NCBI GenBank assembly: GCA_902494605.1
Contig: CABUUG010000003.1
Span: 1 to 42,951 of the forward strand
Source of the DNA: an uncultured Collinsella sp.
GTDB lineage: Bacteria > Actinomycetota > Coriobacteriia > Coriobacteriales > Coriobacteriaceae
Direction of reading: 5' to 3'
DNA: 42,951 nt
In this document: in pieces, positions 1-7,335 of the stretch
How the letters are laid out: each line of letters starts with the position of its first letter
Numbering within the stretch: the stretch's first letter is position 1
Notes under the pieces: model-generated
Databases searched by the model: none
What the model saw: only the letters and a program-made list of their open reading frames with translations
Told to the model about the DNA's origin: nothing
Position numbers and translations under genes: made by a program

Positions 1-255
1 ACTAAGTGAGTAGACTTTTACCGAATCTCCGACCACACCAACAGAGCACAAGTCTGTGACCTGCACTGATAATTGTTCTCGGGGGAAGCGGGCACTGCGG
101 GGCGCGGCAACGGCGCGCGATTTCCGCGTCGCAGCGCTACCCTGATGCTGAATGCCGGGACGATGACCCACTGACCTGCTGACGCCTCTTCGGCCGTCCT
201 CAAATCCGACCTGTCTCGCCCCGGCATCCGCGTCCCGGAGTCCTGCCATGACCTA
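1..255. other. No recognised gene at the left edge
   Basis: I see no convincing gene here. Reading frames on both strands are open only because of high GC and give compositionally odd proteins with no recognisable motif. The stretch ends at the first copy of the 8-bp repeat that bounds the IS110 element, so it is probably the left flank of that insertion. Confidence 0.4.
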
Positions 256-263
256 ATAGGAGC
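256..263. repeat. Left 8-bp direct repeat of IS110 element
   Basis: ATAGGAGC, identical to 1614-1621. It is a candidate left boundary or recombination core of the element. Confidence 0.5.
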
Positions 264-368
264 ATGAGCGCGGACAATCGGACAAGCCAATTGGATTGTA
301 GCGCTCCCGTCAGTGCAATGTCTGGGAGACCCGGGCGCGGAGCAGGCGGCAGACCGAGGGGAGCGAAA
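264..368 (+). ncRNA. Candidate IS110 bridge RNA region
   Basis: The 105 bases between the left repeat and the transposase start carry two stems: ACAATC with GATTGT (about 279-300), and CTCCC with GGGAG (about 305-329). IS110-group elements encode a structured bridge RNA between the left end and the transposase gene that pairs with target and donor DNA. The position fits, but I did not identify target or donor guide loops. The frame is open upstream to 264, yet the better ribosome-binding site is at the 369 start, so this part is probably not translated. Confidence 0.4.
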
Positions 369-1607
369 ATGGAAGGCGAAACGGTCATCGCGGGCGTCGA
401 CACGCACAAGGACGTGCATGTCCTGTGCCTGCTCGACGGCCTCGGGAGGAAGATCTGGAGCGGGAGCTTCGGGGCCGACCCCGAGGGCTACGACAGGCTG
501 GCGGAGGCGATAGGCGACCCGGGGAGCTGCATGGTCGTCGGCGTAGAGGGCACGGCATCGTACGGGGCCGGGCTGACGAGGAGGCTCGTGGAGCTCGGGT
601 ACAACGTCGTCGAGGTGCTCAGGCCCAAGAGGGACAAGGTGAGGCCCGGCGAGGGGAAGAGCGACCCGCTGGACGCCGAGCGCGCGGCGCGCAAGGCGGC
701 GTCCGGGAGGGGCTGCTCCGTGCCGAAGTCGCAGGACGGCTGGGTCGAGGCGGTGCGCCAGCTCTACGTCGCGCGCAGGCTGGCCGTCGCGACGTCCACG
801 TCCTGCGTGGCCTGCGCGAAGTCGATGCTCACGACGGCCCCGAGCGCCCTGAGGGAGCGGTTCAGGGGCCGCGAGCGGCCGAAGGACCTCATGCCGCTGC
901 TCGCGCGCGGGAGGAAGGCGGGCGACGCGCTCGAGGAGAGCGTGCTGGCCTCGCTGCGGTCCGTCGCGGCGGTCTGGAAGGAGGCCCGCAGCCAGGTCGA
1001 GTCCCTCGACGAGCGCATCCGCGCGCTGCTGGAGGCGAACGCGCCCGCGCTGCTCGGCGTCGAGGGCTGCGGCACCACGACCGCCGCCGCCCTGGTCGTG
1101 GCCGCCGGCGACAACCCCGGCAGGCTGAAGGGCGAGGCGGCGTTCTCGATGATGTGCGGCGCCTCCCCGATCCCCGCGTCGAGCGGGAAGACGGACCGGC
1201 ACAGGCTCAACCGCGGCGGCAACCGGCAGGCGAACTGGGCGCTCTACGAGATCGCGATCAAGCGCATGGCGTACGACGAGAGGACGAGGAGGTACGTGGC
1301 GAGGCGGACCTCCGAGGGGAAGTCCCGGCGGGAGGCGGTCCGCTGCCTGAAGCGCTACATAGCGCGGGAGGTGTACCACGTGCTCATGGACCCGAACCCC
1401 GACGGCGCCGCGCCGGAAGGCCCCGAGCTCGCGAAGATGCGCAAGGCGATGCGGGTGACTCAGAAGAAAGCCGCCGCGGAGCTCGGCCTGTCCGCAGCCA
1501 CACTCGGGCACTTGGAACGGGGGAAACGGCGGTCGACGAAACTGGAGAGGAGGTATTACGAGCTCCTGTGCGAATTGGAGAGAACGCTCCCGCAAACTGC
1601 CTCTTGA
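369..1607 (+). CDS. IS110-family transposase (bridge recombinase) with C-terminal HTH
   Basis: This 412-residue protein moves the element. The N-terminal RuvC-like DEDD domain opens with GVDTHKD (Asp at residue 11), followed by the acidic GVEGT and DPLDAERA segments. The C-terminal Transposase_20 region (about 230-330) has a helix-hairpin-like LLGVEGCGTTTAAAL segment, then ASSGKTDRHRLNRGGNRQ, which contains the serine expected of this family. The last 50 residues (KMRKAMRVTQKKAAAELGLS onward) look like an added Xre-type helix-turn-helix, which is not part of the usual IS110 architecture. I chose ATG 369 because GAGGGGAG lies just upstream. An in-frame ATG at 264 would add 35 low-complexity residues over the putative bridge RNA. 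The gene appears intact. Confidence 0.9.
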   Translation: MEGETVIAGVDTHKDVHVLCLLDGLGRKIWSGSFGADPEGYDRLAEAIGDPGSCMVVGVEGTASYGAGLTRRLVELGYNVVEVLRPKRDKVRPGEGKSDPLDAERAARKAASGRGCSVPKSQDGWVEAVRQLYVARRLAVATSTSCVACAKSMLTTAPSALRERFRGRERPKDLMPLLARGRKAGDALEESVLASLRSVAAVWKEARSQVESLDERIRALLEANAPALLGVEGCGTTTAAALVVAAGDNPGRLKGEAAFSMMCGASPIPASSGKTDRHRLNRGGNRQANWALYEIAIKRMAYDERTRRYVARRTSEGKSRREAVRCLKRYIAREVYHVLMDPNPDGAAPEGPELAKMRKAMRVTQKKAAAELGLSAATLGHLERGKRRSTKLERRYYELLCELERTLPQTAS

Positions 1608-1613
1608 CAACTT

Positions 1614-1621
1614 ATAGGAGC
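1614..1621. repeat. Right 8-bp direct repeat of IS110 element
   Basis: ATAGGAGC, identical to 256-263. It lies 7 bases past the transposase stop and is the candidate right boundary. Confidence 0.5.
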
Positions 1622-1759
1622 GTCGGTTTTATTCTCTGCAAATTTGGCATGCTCGGCGATAAGCAATTCATCGTAGTAAACCGGCATAGTTTTGGCGGAC
1701 AGCGCCACACAGATCCCCTACGAAGGCAAAATGATCCGTTTTCCTCCGTCCCCAAGGGA

Positions 1760-2242
1760 TCAGTTGAACAGATTGCCGATGGGGTCGGGGGCGGAACTGG
1801 GGAGATAGCGGATTTCTAGTTCTATGCCGAGCTTTTGCAGCTCTCTGAGAACAGCGACGTCTGTGTCGTCTACGGCAACTGCGGGCGTTGCGGGACGCTT
1901 GCCCTCCCCTGCCTGCATATGACCAATGCTGATCTTGGTGATCGGCACACCGCCCTTAACCAGCGCGAGCGCATCGGAGGGTGAGGCCACCATGATCAGA
2001 ATCAATTGGCGAGGCGTTGCGGTATGAATGACGTCGATGGTCCTTTGCACCGAGAAAAACCGCGTCCAAACGCCTTCTGGCGCCGCCACCCTCATGGGTG
2101 CCCATTGGCGCGAATCTGCCGCGATCTCATCGTTGACGATTAGGACAAGGTTGGAACCCACGGCTTCGTTCCACAGCTCAACGTCTTGTCCGTAAATGAA
2201 ACGGTCGTCGATGCGTGCGAGAAGAATCTTGGGTTGAGTCAT
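1760..2242 (-). CDS. Orphan PTS EIIB, mannose/GalNAc family, active-site His replaced by Tyr
   Basis: This 160-residue protein aligns end to end with the EIIB at 11497-11979, about half identical by eye. It shares the signatures GVPI-K-IG, SEGKR-like EGKR and LG-ELEIR. In mannose-family EIIB the phosphorylated residue is the His of R-L-V-H-G-Q. Here the motif reads DRFIYGQ, with Tyr17 (codon TAC at 2192-2194) in its place, so phosphotransfer by the normal route should be impossible. No EIIA, EIIC or EIID sits beside it. It may be a regulatory paralogue or a decaying copy, but the frame is fully open. ATG 2242 gives the family length; an upstream in-frame extension to 2293 lacks support. Immediate neighbours are the IS110 element and tRNA-Thr. 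Confidence 0.85.
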   Translation of the reverse strand: MTQPKILLARIDDRFIYGQDVELWNEAVGSNLVLIVNDEIAADSRQWAPMRVAAPEGVWTRFFSVQRTIDVIHTATPRQLILIMVASPSDALALVKGGVPITKISIGHMQAGEGKRPATPAVAVDDTDVAVLRELQKLGIELEIRYLPSSAPDPIGNLFN

Positions 2243-2331
2243 CGCTGCCCCATTCTGTTTGAGACCCGTAAGAGCAAGACATCGCGTCTCCAATATTAGT
2301 GCATTTAAAGTGAGAAAAGCCGTCAGAACAC

Positions 2332-2360
2332 TTGCGCGGATTTGCGATGTCCCGTATCAT
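2332..2360 (+). promoter_or_regulatory. Promoter of tRNA-Thr
   Basis: TTGCGC at 2332-2337 and TATCAT at 2355-2360 are separated by 17 bases, with the -10 box 39 bases before the tRNA. This is a good sigma-70-type match. Confidence 0.6.
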
Positions 2361-2399
2361 AGACAGCCGTTGACGCCTCAGTTGCGCCATCACATGGCC

Positions 2400-2475
2400 G
2401 CCAGCGTAGCTCAGTTGGTAGAGCACCGCTCTCGTAAAGCGGGGGTCACCGGTTCGAGCCCGGTCGCTGGCTCCA
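2400..2475 (+). tRNA. tRNA-Thr (anticodon CGT)
   Basis: The acceptor arm GCCAGCG (2400-2406) pairs with CGCTGGC (2465-2471). The D-loop motif AGCTCAGTTGGTAGAG is present, the anticodon loop is CTCGTAA flanked by CCGCT and AGCGG, and the T-arm has GGTTCGAGCC. The CCA end is encoded (2473-2475). Anticodon CGT decodes ACG threonine. Confidence 0.97.
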
Positions 2476-2487
2476 TTGCACAAGATA

Positions 2488-2509
2488 GCCGCCTTCGGGC
2501 GGCTTTTTT
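2488..2509 (+). terminator. Rho-independent terminator of tRNA-Thr
   Basis: GCCGCC, a TTCG tetraloop and GGCGGC are followed by six T residues, 12 bases after the tRNA. Confidence 0.9.
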
Positions 2510-2579
2510 GTTGCTGATTTCGGGCGCGCTTCCGCCAATCCAAGCACAACGCCGCCGGAAACTCTCCTACTCAACAAAA

Positions 2580-2623
2580 GCCCCGCCAACCGCAATCCCC
2601 AAAGGAACCGCGTTCAGCGGGGC
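2580..2623 (-). terminator. Possible weak terminator after the YhcH-type gene
   Basis: On the minus strand a long-looped stem (GCCCCGC with GCGGGGC) is followed by CTTTTG. The loop is large and the T-run short, so this is tentative. Confidence 0.3.
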
Positions 2624-2683
2624 CCAAGCGAGCTCCCCCAAGGGATAACGCTCGCAACACGAACAGCTCAGCCGAGCAGCGCG

Positions 2684-3157
2684 CTACTCCTCCCAGTAAG
2701 CATCTGCAAGCAGCTTAAAGCAAATCTTCTTGACCGGCTGCGCGCCATCGCCCTGGAACTCGAGCGTGGGCATGTGAGGCTCGCCGGCAACAAACAGCGC
2801 AAACTTGTCGTCAGCAAGATCGCCGGCGATCGAGGCGTCGGAATCGACCAGATCGTAGTCGTCCTTCTCGTCAAACTCCTGAACCAGCGTCAGGCTGCCC
2901 GTGGCAACCTTAAAGGCCTCGCGACCCTCGACGTCGATCTGCAGGTCGTGATAGCGCTGATGCGTCTCATAGTGAGCCTCGCCTTCGGGACGCGTCGTGG
3001 GAGCCATGACGTTCGCAAAGACCTTGTCGCCCAGAATCGGATGGCTGCCGACCTCGAGCTTCGCCGGATCGTTCTCCTCGAGCCAATCGATCAGCACGTC
3101 GAGGCCCTTGAGCATTCCACGGTACTCCTCGATATCGCCCAATGCACCGTAAATCAT
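2684..3157 (-). CDS. YhcH/YjgK/YiaL family sugar-metabolism protein
   Basis: This 157-residue protein is of the DUF386/YhcH family (relatives EbgC, NanQ, YiaL). These are small cupin-like beta barrels, some of which bind a metal and may act as sugar anomerases or isomerases. The diagnostic segment is EAHYETHQRYHDLQ (about residues 80-93), with the His/Glu metal ligands typical of the family; FFLLA-type C-terminal strands are also present (KICFKLLADAYWEE). The length is normal. Within the amino-sugar locus it could assist ring opening or anomer conversion of a phosphorylated sugar, but the substrate is unknown. Directly upstream lies a nagA relic rather than an intact gene. Confidence 0.85.
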   Translation of the reverse strand: MIYGALGDIEEYRGMLKGLDVLIDWLEENDPAKLEVGSHPILGDKVFANVMAPTTRPEGEAHYETHQRYHDLQIDVEGREAFKVATGSLTLVQEFDEKDDYDLVDSDASIAGDLADDKFALFVAGEPHMPTLEFQGDGAQPVKKICFKLLADAYWEE

Positions 3158-3189
3158 CTAAATCCCCTCTCGGATCGTTTCTTTGGCGG

Positions 3190-3321
3190 CTACTCGGCAA
3201 ACGCATTACCGACGCTGTTGCCACCCACATGCGTCTCGACCAGGGTAAGGTCGGGATTGAACACGACAGTGTCGGCGTCGCGCCCCGGCATAATGCTACT
3301 GCACCTGTCGGCGACATGAGC
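3190..3321 (-). pseudogene. 3' relic of a second nagA/agaA (GalNAc-6-P deacetylase)
   Basis: Read on the minus strand, 44 codons ending in TAG (3190-3192) reproduce the C-terminus of the deacetylase at 6048-7217. Matching segments include SIMPGRDAD, LTLVET, VGG-SVGNAF and a final Glu. Similarity starts abruptly near 3321, and no start codon or catalytic part remains. This is a truncated paralogue, not a small gene. It implies that a second copy of nagA once lay here and was mostly deleted. Confidence 0.85.
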
Positions 3322-3354
3322 TAGCAACCGATGCCGGGGCCGCAGCACAAGCTC

Positions 3355-4290
3355 CTACAGCTCGGTCACGACAACGCCGTTGTAAACCTCGTCCCAACGA
3401 TCCATAACCAAGTGGCCAGTCATGGGATCCATGGCATTGAGCTTGCCGCAGGTGTTGGCGGTACGCAGCACCGTCTCGTCGTCGGCGCCGGCAGCAATCG
3501 CATGTGCGAAGCCGGCAATGGTCGAATCGCCAGAGCCCGTAGCGTTAACGGCGGGGATATCGGGGGTCTTGGCGCGGAACGCACGGCCATTGTGGAAGCC
3601 AACTGAGCCGGCAGCACCCATGGATACGACGACCCAGGGGATATCGGAGAAGCGGGCGTCAGAGGCGAGCGCGGAACGGAGCTCGTCCACATCGTCGGTG
3701 GTAAAGCTCGTGCCCAGAAGGCCGTTAATTTCGGTCAGGTTAGGCTTAACCAGCTCAGGCTTGACCTCGGACTTGAGCGCAGCCTCAAGCGAGGCACCCG
3801 AGGTATCGAGCAGCACCTTGGCGCCGGCGTTCTCGGCAATGCCCGTGATCTTGGCATAGTAGTCCGCCTCGACGCCGCGGGGCAGCGAACCCGAGATGGT
3901 AACGACATCGGCCTTGCTCGCAAGCTCGGCGAACTTGGCGGTAAAGGCATCGAGTTCCTCGGGGGCAATCGTCGGGCCGCTCTCGAGCAACTCGGTCTGG
4001 TTGCCAGCATGAAGGATATTGAGACAGATGCGAGTCTCGCCCTTGATGGGCACAAAATCATTCTTAATGCCGTTGGCATCCATGAGCTCGGCCATATAGG
4101 CGCCCATATGACCACCAAGCAAGCCGGTTGCCACGACATCGTCGCCCAGCTGGCCCAGGACGCGGGCCACGTTGAGGCCCTTACCGCCGGCGGTCTTTTC
4201 GGGCGTCACGCGGTTGACGTCGTCGATAATGAGCTCATCGAGCTGATAGCGCGTATCGACGGACGGGTTCATCGTAACGGTGAGGATCAT
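3355..4290 (-). CDS. lacC: Tagatose-6-phosphate kinase / 1-phosphofructokinase family (PfkB)
   Basis: This 311-residue PfkB-family kinase of the LacC/FruK subgroup converts tagatose-6-phosphate (or fructose-1-phosphate) to the bisphosphate. It starts MILTVTMNPSVD. It carries the glycine-rich TAGGKGLNVARVL sugar-binding signature near residue 35, and near residue 250 the ATP/anion-hole motif NATGSGDSTIAGF with the catalytic Asp. ATG 4290 has AGGAG nine bases upstream. The neighbours AgaS, NagA and the LacX-like epimerase favour tagatose-6-phosphate as substrate, since AgaS makes that product. FruK activity cannot be excluded from sequence. It lies 59 bases downstream of the epimerase gene in the same direction and is probably cotranscribed. 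Confidence 0.85.
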   Translation of the reverse strand: MILTVTMNPSVDTRYQLDELIIDDVNRVTPEKTAGGKGLNVARVLGQLGDDVVATGLLGGHMGAYMAELMDANGIKNDFVPIKGETRICLNILHAGNQTELLESGPTIAPEELDAFTAKFAELASKADVVTISGSLPRGVEADYYAKITGIAENAGAKVLLDTSGASLEAALKSEVKPELVKPNLTEINGLLGTSFTTDDVDELRSALASDARFSDIPWVVVSMGAAGSVGFHNGRAFRAKTPDIPAVNATGSGDSTIAGFAHAIAAGADDETVLRTANTCGKLNAMDPMTGHLVMDRWDEVYNGVVVTEL

Positions 4291-4349
4291 TTCTAGCTCC
4301 TTATCTCGCAGGCTCCTTATGCCTTGCAAAACGAATTGGCTACATGCGA

Positions 4350-5231
4350 CTACAGAATCTCGATTGTGAACGAGCGCACGATGGTTTCTTTGGGCTTGGC
4401 GATAAGGCAGCCGCGCTTGTGCTCAAGCACGTCGTCCTCATCGGAGCAGGTCGAAAGACCGCCCCAGGGCTCAACTGCCACAAAATCACCCTCGGGCTTG
4501 CTCCACACAATGAGGTACGGGAAGCCCTCAAAGCTCAGGCGAACACCCTTGTCCTCGCCCTTTTTGGAAAGCGTGACCTGACGGCTCTCGAGCACGTCAA
4601 AGATGGTCTCCGCAAAATCGAAGAGCTCATGTGACAGAGGCAGCGTCTTTCCCACCATGGGGTTCTTGGAGCGGTTGGTCACGTCAATCAAGCCAGTCGA
4701 GGGGACGGCAGTGCAAAGCTCAGCAGCTTCGTCCTTCTCAAAGCGCAGCTCGTAGTCCGTATAGGCCTCGCCCTCATCGAGCGGGCACCTAAAGCCGGGG
4801 TGTCCACCGATAAAGAAAGGCATGTCCTCGGTGCCCTCGTTGGTAACCTCATAGGAGACGCGCACGGCGGCGTCCTCGAGCGTATAGCGGGCGACAAGCT
4901 TAAACGGATACGGATAATCGCTCAGCAGCGCGGCGTTATCCTCCGAAGCCAGGCACATCGCCAGCTCGTTCTCGCTCTGGCTCAGCAGCTTCCACTCCTG
5001 TTTGCGCGCAAACCCATGGCGAGCGAGCTTTACATGATGCCCGGCAAACGTCATGGCGTTGTTATCGCGCAAGCCTCCGCAAATCGGGAAGCAAATCGGT
5101 GCCTGGCCGGACCACACGGCGGGATCGCCCTGCCACAGATACTCGCGACCTCCGGCCTCGATCGAGGTAAACGAACCACCAGCCGTGGACACCTTAATAG
5201 AAATCGAATCGTTGGAGAGAGCGTATTCCAT
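4350..5231 (-). CDS. Aldose 1-epimerase family protein, LacX-like
   Basis: This 293-residue galactose-mutarotase-like protein belongs to a family that interconverts alpha and beta anomers of hexoses. Family landmarks are present: GGLRD near residue 50, the catalytic-type His in ARHGF, GGHPGF in the middle (second His) and VEPWGG near the C-terminus (acidic base). LacX proteins of this type accompany tagatose-6-phosphate genes in lactic acid bacteria, and here the next gene is the tagatose-6-phosphate kinase. Start ATG 5231 follows AAAGGATGGGCA. The exact sugar is not determined. Confidence 0.82.
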   Translation of the reverse strand: MEYALSNDSISIKVSTAGGSFTSIEAGGREYLWQGDPAVWSGQAPICFPICGGLRDNNAMTFAGHHVKLARHGFARKQEWKLLSQSENELAMCLASEDNAALLSDYPYPFKLVARYTLEDAAVRVSYEVTNEGTEDMPFFIGGHPGFRCPLDEGEAYTDYELRFEKDEAAELCTAVPSTGLIDVTNRSKNPMVGKTLPLSHELFDFAETIFDVLESRQVTLSKKGEDKGVRLSFEGFPYLIVWSKPEGDFVAVEPWGGLSTCSDEDDVLEHKRGCLIAKPKETIVRSFTIEIL

Positions 5232-5387
5232 TGCCCATCCTTTCGAACAACTGCTTTTTGCTCGCAAGTACCCGTCTCGGCCCTAACCAAAGGACAAACC
5301 CGCGCGTTCATCGATGCGTCCGGTATCCCAGCCATGTAACGGGGTACCATACAGACATTGATGCAATTACAGCTGAAAGGCCTTCTT

Positions 5388-5972
5388 ATGCGAACCATCA
5401 TCCTCTACGCCTCGCGCCATCACGGCAATACGAAAAAGCTCGTGGACGCCATCGTCGAGGCGCACCCCGAGATCGATACCCTCGACGTCAAGGCGCTCGG
5501 TAAAAACGAGTACCCCGACCTGCACGAATATCATCTGATTGGTGTCGCCACGGGCATCTATTACTCCGAGATCGACAAGGACATGGCACGCGTGCTCACG
5601 AACGTGCTGCAGCCGCAGGACAAGGTGTTTGGCCTTATGACCTACGGTGGCAAGAACAAATGGTACGGCAAGGATATCGATGGCATCTGCCGCATGAGGC
5701 AGGCCATCTTTATGGGTGTCTACGGCTGCCCCGGCTTTGATACGTGGGGGCCGTTCAAACTCGCCGGCGGTGTCCAAAAGGGACACCCAACCGCTGAGGA
5801 AATTAAGGGCGCCGTCGACTTCTTCGACAAGATCGAAGACGAGTATGGCGACATCATCGTCGAAGAGTACGCCAAGCGCGAGAAGCGCCTAGCATACGAG
5901 AAGGAGCATCCTGCAGGAGGCCTGGTGGCCGGCGTTAAGCGCACGGCAAAGAAGATCGCTAACAAGCTGTAA
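5388..5972 (+). CDS. Flavodoxin family protein
   Basis: This 194-residue protein binds FMN in the flavodoxin manner and should serve as an electron carrier or quinone/metal reductase. The N-terminal phosphate loop is ASRHHGNTKKLV right after the first strand (TIILY). A second FMN loop is seen at MTYGGKNKWYG, and the C-terminus is a basic helix (AGVKRTAKKIANKL). ATG 5388 was chosen because AAAGG is well placed upstream; an in-frame start at 5358 lacks one. It is the only plus-strand gene inside the GalNAc cluster, and the terminator at 6004-6041 closes it off. Confidence 0.8.
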   Translation: MRTIILYASRHHGNTKKLVDAIVEAHPEIDTLDVKALGKNEYPDLHEYHLIGVATGIYYSEIDKDMARVLTNVLQPQDKVFGLMTYGGKNKWYGKDIDGICRMRQAIFMGVYGCPGFDTWGPFKLAGGVQKGHPTAEEIKGAVDFFDKIEDEYGDIIVEEYAKREKRLAYEKEHPAGGLVAGVKRTAKKIANKL

Positions 5973-6003
5973 CTGTGAAGGTGCTTTTGAGCGTTTAACC
6001 CAT

Positions 6004-6041
6004 ACGGCGGGTCCGAGTAGATTCGGGCCCGCCGTCTTTTT
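6004..6041 (+). terminator. Terminator of the flavodoxin gene
   Basis: ACGGCGGG and CCCGCCGT flank a loop with extra CCGA/TCGG pairing, followed by CTTTTTC. It lies 31 bases after the stop. Confidence 0.85.
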
Positions 6042-6047
6042 CTATCG

Positions 6048-7217
6048 TTACTCGGTAAAGGCGTTGCCGACGCTCTGGCCGCCAACATACGTCTCGACGA
6101 GGGTAAGCTCATGGTCGAACACGACAAAGTCGGCGTCGCGACCCGGCATGATGCTGCCGCACTTATCCTCGATGTGCGCGGAGCGTGCCGGCACCTCGGT
6201 TGCCATGCGAATGGCGATATCGGCGCTGGCGATGCCCCAGTCGACGATGTTCTTGACGCCCTGGGCAAGCGTGAGCACCGAGCCGGCAATGCTCTTGCCG
6301 TCGGCGAGCCAGCACAGGTTGTCCTTCATGATGACATCCATGCCACCACTGGTGTAGCTGCCCTCGGGCATGCCGCCGCAACCCAGACAGTCGGTGATGA
6401 GCACCGTGTGCTGCCAGCCCTTTGCCTGCAGCAGCGCCTTGATGGCGGCAGGGTTTACGTGCTTGCCGTCACAGATGATCTCGGCGTAGGTCTCGGGCGT
6501 GGACATGGCAGCGCCCACGACACCGGGCTCGCGGTGATGCAGCCCGCGCTGGCCGTTATAGGTATGCGTAAAGCAGCTGGCACCGGCGTTGATGGCGGCG
6601 ATGCACTCATCGTAGGTGGCGTCGGAGTGACCGATGCTGGTCACCACACCCTTGGCGTTCAGAGCAGCCGCATAAGCAGCGGCACCGTCGCGCTCGGCCG
6701 CCATGGCGCTCTTAACGATGCGACCGCCCGCAGCCTCCTGCCACTGATCGAAGACCTCCTCGGAGGGATCGATAAGATAAGCGGGGTTCTGCGCGCCCAC
6801 GTGCTTCATGGTAAAGAAGGGGCCCTCCAGATAGATGCCCTGAATGCGAGCACCGCAGAAGTCGGGGCCGCGGCCCTCGTCCGCCTGGGCGATGGCGGCG
6901 CAGGCATCCTTGATCTGCTCGACGCCATCGGTGAACGTCGTGGGCAGCCAGCTGGTGGTACCGCGACGGGCGAGCTCGGTCGAGCTGATATCGATGCCCT
7001 CGGGATCGTTATCGGTAGTCGAGTGGTTATAGAAGCCATGGATGTGAGTATCGACCATACCCGGTGCGATCCACGATCCCGTGTAGTCCTTAATCTCGCA
7101 AGAGGGCTCGTCGGCCTGCCAGGCGCCAAAAACGCCATCCTCGACCATAAGATAGCCGCCCAGTTGCGGGCCTGCCGGCAAGAAGAACTTGTCAGCCTTA
7201 ATTGCGTACGTGCTCAT
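6048..7217 (-). CDS. nagA: N-acetylgalactosamine-6-phosphate deacetylase (NagA/AgaA family)
   Basis: This 389-residue amidohydrolase removes the acetyl group from GalNAc-6-phosphate (or GlcNAc-6-phosphate), giving the amine used by AgaS. TIM-barrel metal and catalytic motifs are present in order: DTHIHG near residue 58, LEGPFF near 130, GHSDAT near 200, the HTYNG His near 220 and the catalytic Asp in ITDCLG near 275. The start is ATG 7217, seven bases after AAGGAG; a GTG two codons earlier has no room for a ribosome-binding site. Context with AgaS suggests GalNAc specificity, but this is inference. Its C-terminus is duplicated as a relic at 3190-3321. A terminator separates it from agaS, so it may have its own promoter. 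Confidence 0.88.
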   Translation of the reverse strand: MSTYAIKADKFFLPAGPQLGGYLMVEDGVFGAWQADEPSCEIKDYTGSWIAPGMVDTHIHGFYNHSTTDNDPEGIDISSTELARRGTTSWLPTTFTDGVEQIKDACAAIAQADEGRGPDFCGARIQGIYLEGPFFTMKHVGAQNPAYLIDPSEEVFDQWQEAAGGRIVKSAMAAERDGAAAYAAALNAKGVVTSIGHSDATYDECIAAINAGASCFTHTYNGQRGLHHREPGVVGAAMSTPETYAEIICDGKHVNPAAIKALLQAKGWQHTVLITDCLGCGGMPEGSYTSGGMDVIMKDNLCWLADGKSIAGSVLTLAQGVKNIVDWGIASADIAIRMATEVPARSAHIEDKCGSIMPGRDADFVVFDHELTLVETYVGGQSVGNAFTE

Positions 7218-7285
7218 ATGCACTCCTTGCTTCTAAAGCAGTTGACTGTGGTAATGCTTATACCCGGTCCATGTAAAAACAAAAA

Positions 7286-7317
7286 GCGCCCGCCCGCCGT
7301 TATGAGCGGACGGGCGC
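7286..7317 (-). terminator. Terminator after agaS
   Basis: On the minus strand GCGCCCGTCC pairs with the GGCGGGCGGGCGC region and is followed by TTTTTG. It lies just past the agaS stop and separates it from nagA. Confidence 0.8.
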
Positions 7318-7335
7318 CCTTACAGGGGGACGCGA

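Larger units (their letters stand above)
256..1621 (+). mobile_element. IS110-family insertion sequence
   Basis: This appears to be a complete element of about 1.37 kb with a single transposase gene. Identical copies of ATAGGAGC lie at 256-263 and 1614-1621, each preceded by CT plus one base (254-255 region and 1611-1613). IS110 elements lack true terminal inverted repeats and recombine at a short core, commonly CT, which fits this arrangement. The exact ends are inferred from the repeats alone. The right copy starts seven bases after the transposase stop codon, as expected for an IS110 element with a very short right end. Confidence 0.65.

Noticed and set aside
18..1610. Long minus-strand open frame opposite the transposase
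   Set aside because: It is the shadow of the IS110 gene in very GC-rich DNA; composition is Arg/Pro/Leu rich with no motif, whereas the plus-strand frame has clear transposase motifs.
2400..2509. tRNA-Thr as an integration attachment site
   Set aside because: No integrase gene and no second copy of the tRNA 3' end is visible in the window.
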